This document shows positions 63,080 to 64,000 of a stretch of DNA of 64,000 nucleotides, piece after piece. Source of the stretch: Nostoc sp. TH1S01 (GTDB lineage Bacteria > Cyanobacteriota > Cyanobacteriia > Cyanobacteriales > Nostocaceae); the NCBI GenBank assembly GCA_018993265.1, contig JAGKSW010000079.1, positions 1 through 64,000 of the forward strand, in the 5' to 3' direction. Made by a program: the position numbers and the translations under genes. Under the pieces are notes generated by a model. It did no database searches and was not told the origin of the DNA. It was given only the letters and a program-made list of their open reading frames with translations. Each line of letters opens with the position of its first letter. Position 1 is the stretch's first letter.

Positions 63080-64000
63080 TTAAATGAGCCAACCCTTCAA
63101 CCGTTTAGCAATGTGAGGACGGCGTAATTTTCGCATGGCTTTGCTTTGAATTTGGCGGACTCGTTCACGGGACAAGTTGAACATATTACCAACTTCTTCT
63201 AAAGTGCATGGTTCGCTGGTTGTCAGTCCATAGCGTAAAGAAATTACGTCTTTTTCTCGTGGGGTTAGTACGTCACCTAAGACTTCCCAAATCTCCTGAC
63301 GCATCATGTTTTCATTCATTTTTGCTTCGGGAGAGAGGTTGTCTTCATCTTCTAATAAATCCATCAATTCGGTGTCTTCTTCTTTACCGACACGATGGTT
63401 AAGGGAGAGGGCTTGACGACGTAGTTGTTGTAGTTGACGTAATTGTTGAACGGTCATTTCCAAAGAAGCGGCCATTTCGGCTTCTGTGGGGTTGCGACCA
63501 AGTTTTTGTTTAAGTTCGCGTTGGGCTTTTTTGAGTTTGTTAAGTTTTTCAACAATGTGAATTGGCAAGCGAATTGTCCTGGCATCATTAGCGATCGCTC
63601 GCGTAATTGCTTGTCTAATCCACCAATAAGCATAAGTGGAAAACTTATATCCTTTATCGGGATCAAATTTTTCTGTAGCGCGATTTAATCCCATTGCCCC
63701 TTCTTGAATTAAATCTAGAAAAGGTACTCCGCGATTTAAATATCGTTTGGCAATTGATACCACTAGTCTCAGGTTCGAGCGAATCATTTTGCGTTTCGCT
63801 ACTCGACCTTGATATAAGCGGCTTTCTAGCTGCTTTTCTGTCATCTCTAACTGGGCAGCTACTTGGGCTTTGGTTGGTTGCTGTCCTAGTTCGGCTTGTA
63901 AAGCGGCTTGGATGTCTCGGACTTCTTCTAAAAATCGGACTCGCCGCGCTAATTCGACTTCTTCGTCTGGTTTCAGCAGCGGATAACGTGCCATTTCTTT
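63080..64000 (-). CDS. Sigma-70 family RNA polymerase sigma factor (group 1/2), 5' end cut
   Basis: The C-terminal ~306 residues of a primary-like sigma factor; the reading frame continues past the right edge (K-E-M-A-R-Y-P reads at 63983-64000), so the start is outside. Domain 2: [33 protein letters not shown], and the [20 protein letters not shown] core. Domain 3 and domain 4 ([31 protein letters not shown]) follow, ending [14 protein letters not shown]. The absence of a visible region 1.1 cannot be judged. The sequence could be a group 2 factor (SigC/SigB/SigD-like); the symbol is not assigned. Confidence 0.92.
   Translation of the reverse strand, partial: KEMARYPLLKPDEEVELARRVRFLEEVRDIQAALQAELGQQPTKAQVAAQLEMTEKQLESRLYQGRVAKRKMIRSNLRLVVSIAKRYLNRGVPFLDLIQEGAMGLNRATEKFDPDKGYKFSTYAYWWIRQAITRAIANDARTIRLPIHIVEKLNKLKKAQRELKQKLGRNPTEAEMAASLEMTVQQLRQLQQLRRQALSLNHRVGKEEDTELMDLLEDEDNLSPEAKMNENMMRQEIWEVLGDVLTPREKDVISLRYGLTTSEPCTLEEVGNMFNLSRERVRQIQSKAMRKLRRPHIAKRLKGWLI

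Overview
The window is chromosomal DNA of a filamentous, probably heterocyst-forming cyanobacterium (Nostoc/Anabaena/Calothrix type). Evidence: frequent HIP1 palindromes (GCGATCGC) in coding DNA, a soluble cytochrome c6 gene with a CASCH haem motif, CyaC-type REC-GAF-GAF-HK-REC-cyclase architecture, giant Ser/Thr-plus-His 'multi-kinases', plant-type isoaspartyl peptidase, DUF1825 and many Nostoc-style intergenic repeats (heptamer STRRs, hairpin clusters, MITE-like elements). The species cannot be named from sequence alone.

Layout. 1-2.7 kb: an accessory patch with an NB-ARC STAND ATPase and a TIR protein that share a nearly identical 73-residue N-terminal module, separated by a nested repeat element and followed by a 21-bp minisatellite. 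2.8-7.5 kb: SNF2 helicase interrupted by a 467-residue intein between the K and T of the Walker A motif. 8.2-11.1 kb: pnp, then a degraded IS200-like/RAYT transposase and a transposase fossil. 11.2-16.5 kb: an outer-membrane-barrel-like protein divergent from a FecR-domain protein, YqiA-like hydrolase, hisC, and a conserved unknown. 17.4-24.1 kb: GNAT, long non-coding stretch, cyaC, TonB-like protein, tRNA-Gly(UCC). 24.3-30.7 kb: sulfurtransferase, MnmC-like methyltransferase, HD-GYP regulator, glmU, isoaspartyl peptidase, DUF2256 miniprotein. 31.3-44.8 kb: an apparent minus-strand operon of two giant paralogous STK-ATPase-GAF-HK kinases and a PAS histidine kinase, with a fossil C-terminus of another kinase upstream. 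45-55.9 kb: housekeeping genes (gatB, argJ, pyrF, tyrS, a class A PBP) with repeats and a pair of sRNA-like hairpins between gatB and argJ. 56-64 kb: DUF937 protein, MoaD-like protein, TonB-dependent receptor, a Gly/Tyr/Phe-rich double-glycine-leader peptide resembling a RiPP/bacteriocin precursor, TPR protein, petJ, GNAT, and the 3' part of a group 1/2 sigma-70 gene cut by the window edge.

How genes work together: signalling dominates (cAMP synthesis by CyaC, probable c-di-GMP hydrolysis by HD-GYP, three histidine kinases). TonB-like protein and TonB-dependent receptor could act in outer-membrane uptake, though 34 kb apart. The items most worth following up are the TIR/NB-ARC pair with its shared adaptor-like module, the orphan glycine-rich precursor peptide, the helicase intein, and the twin sRNA-like units. 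Several small genes shorter than 60 codons (DUF2256, a 48-residue secreted or membrane peptide) were found by reading the sequence directly.
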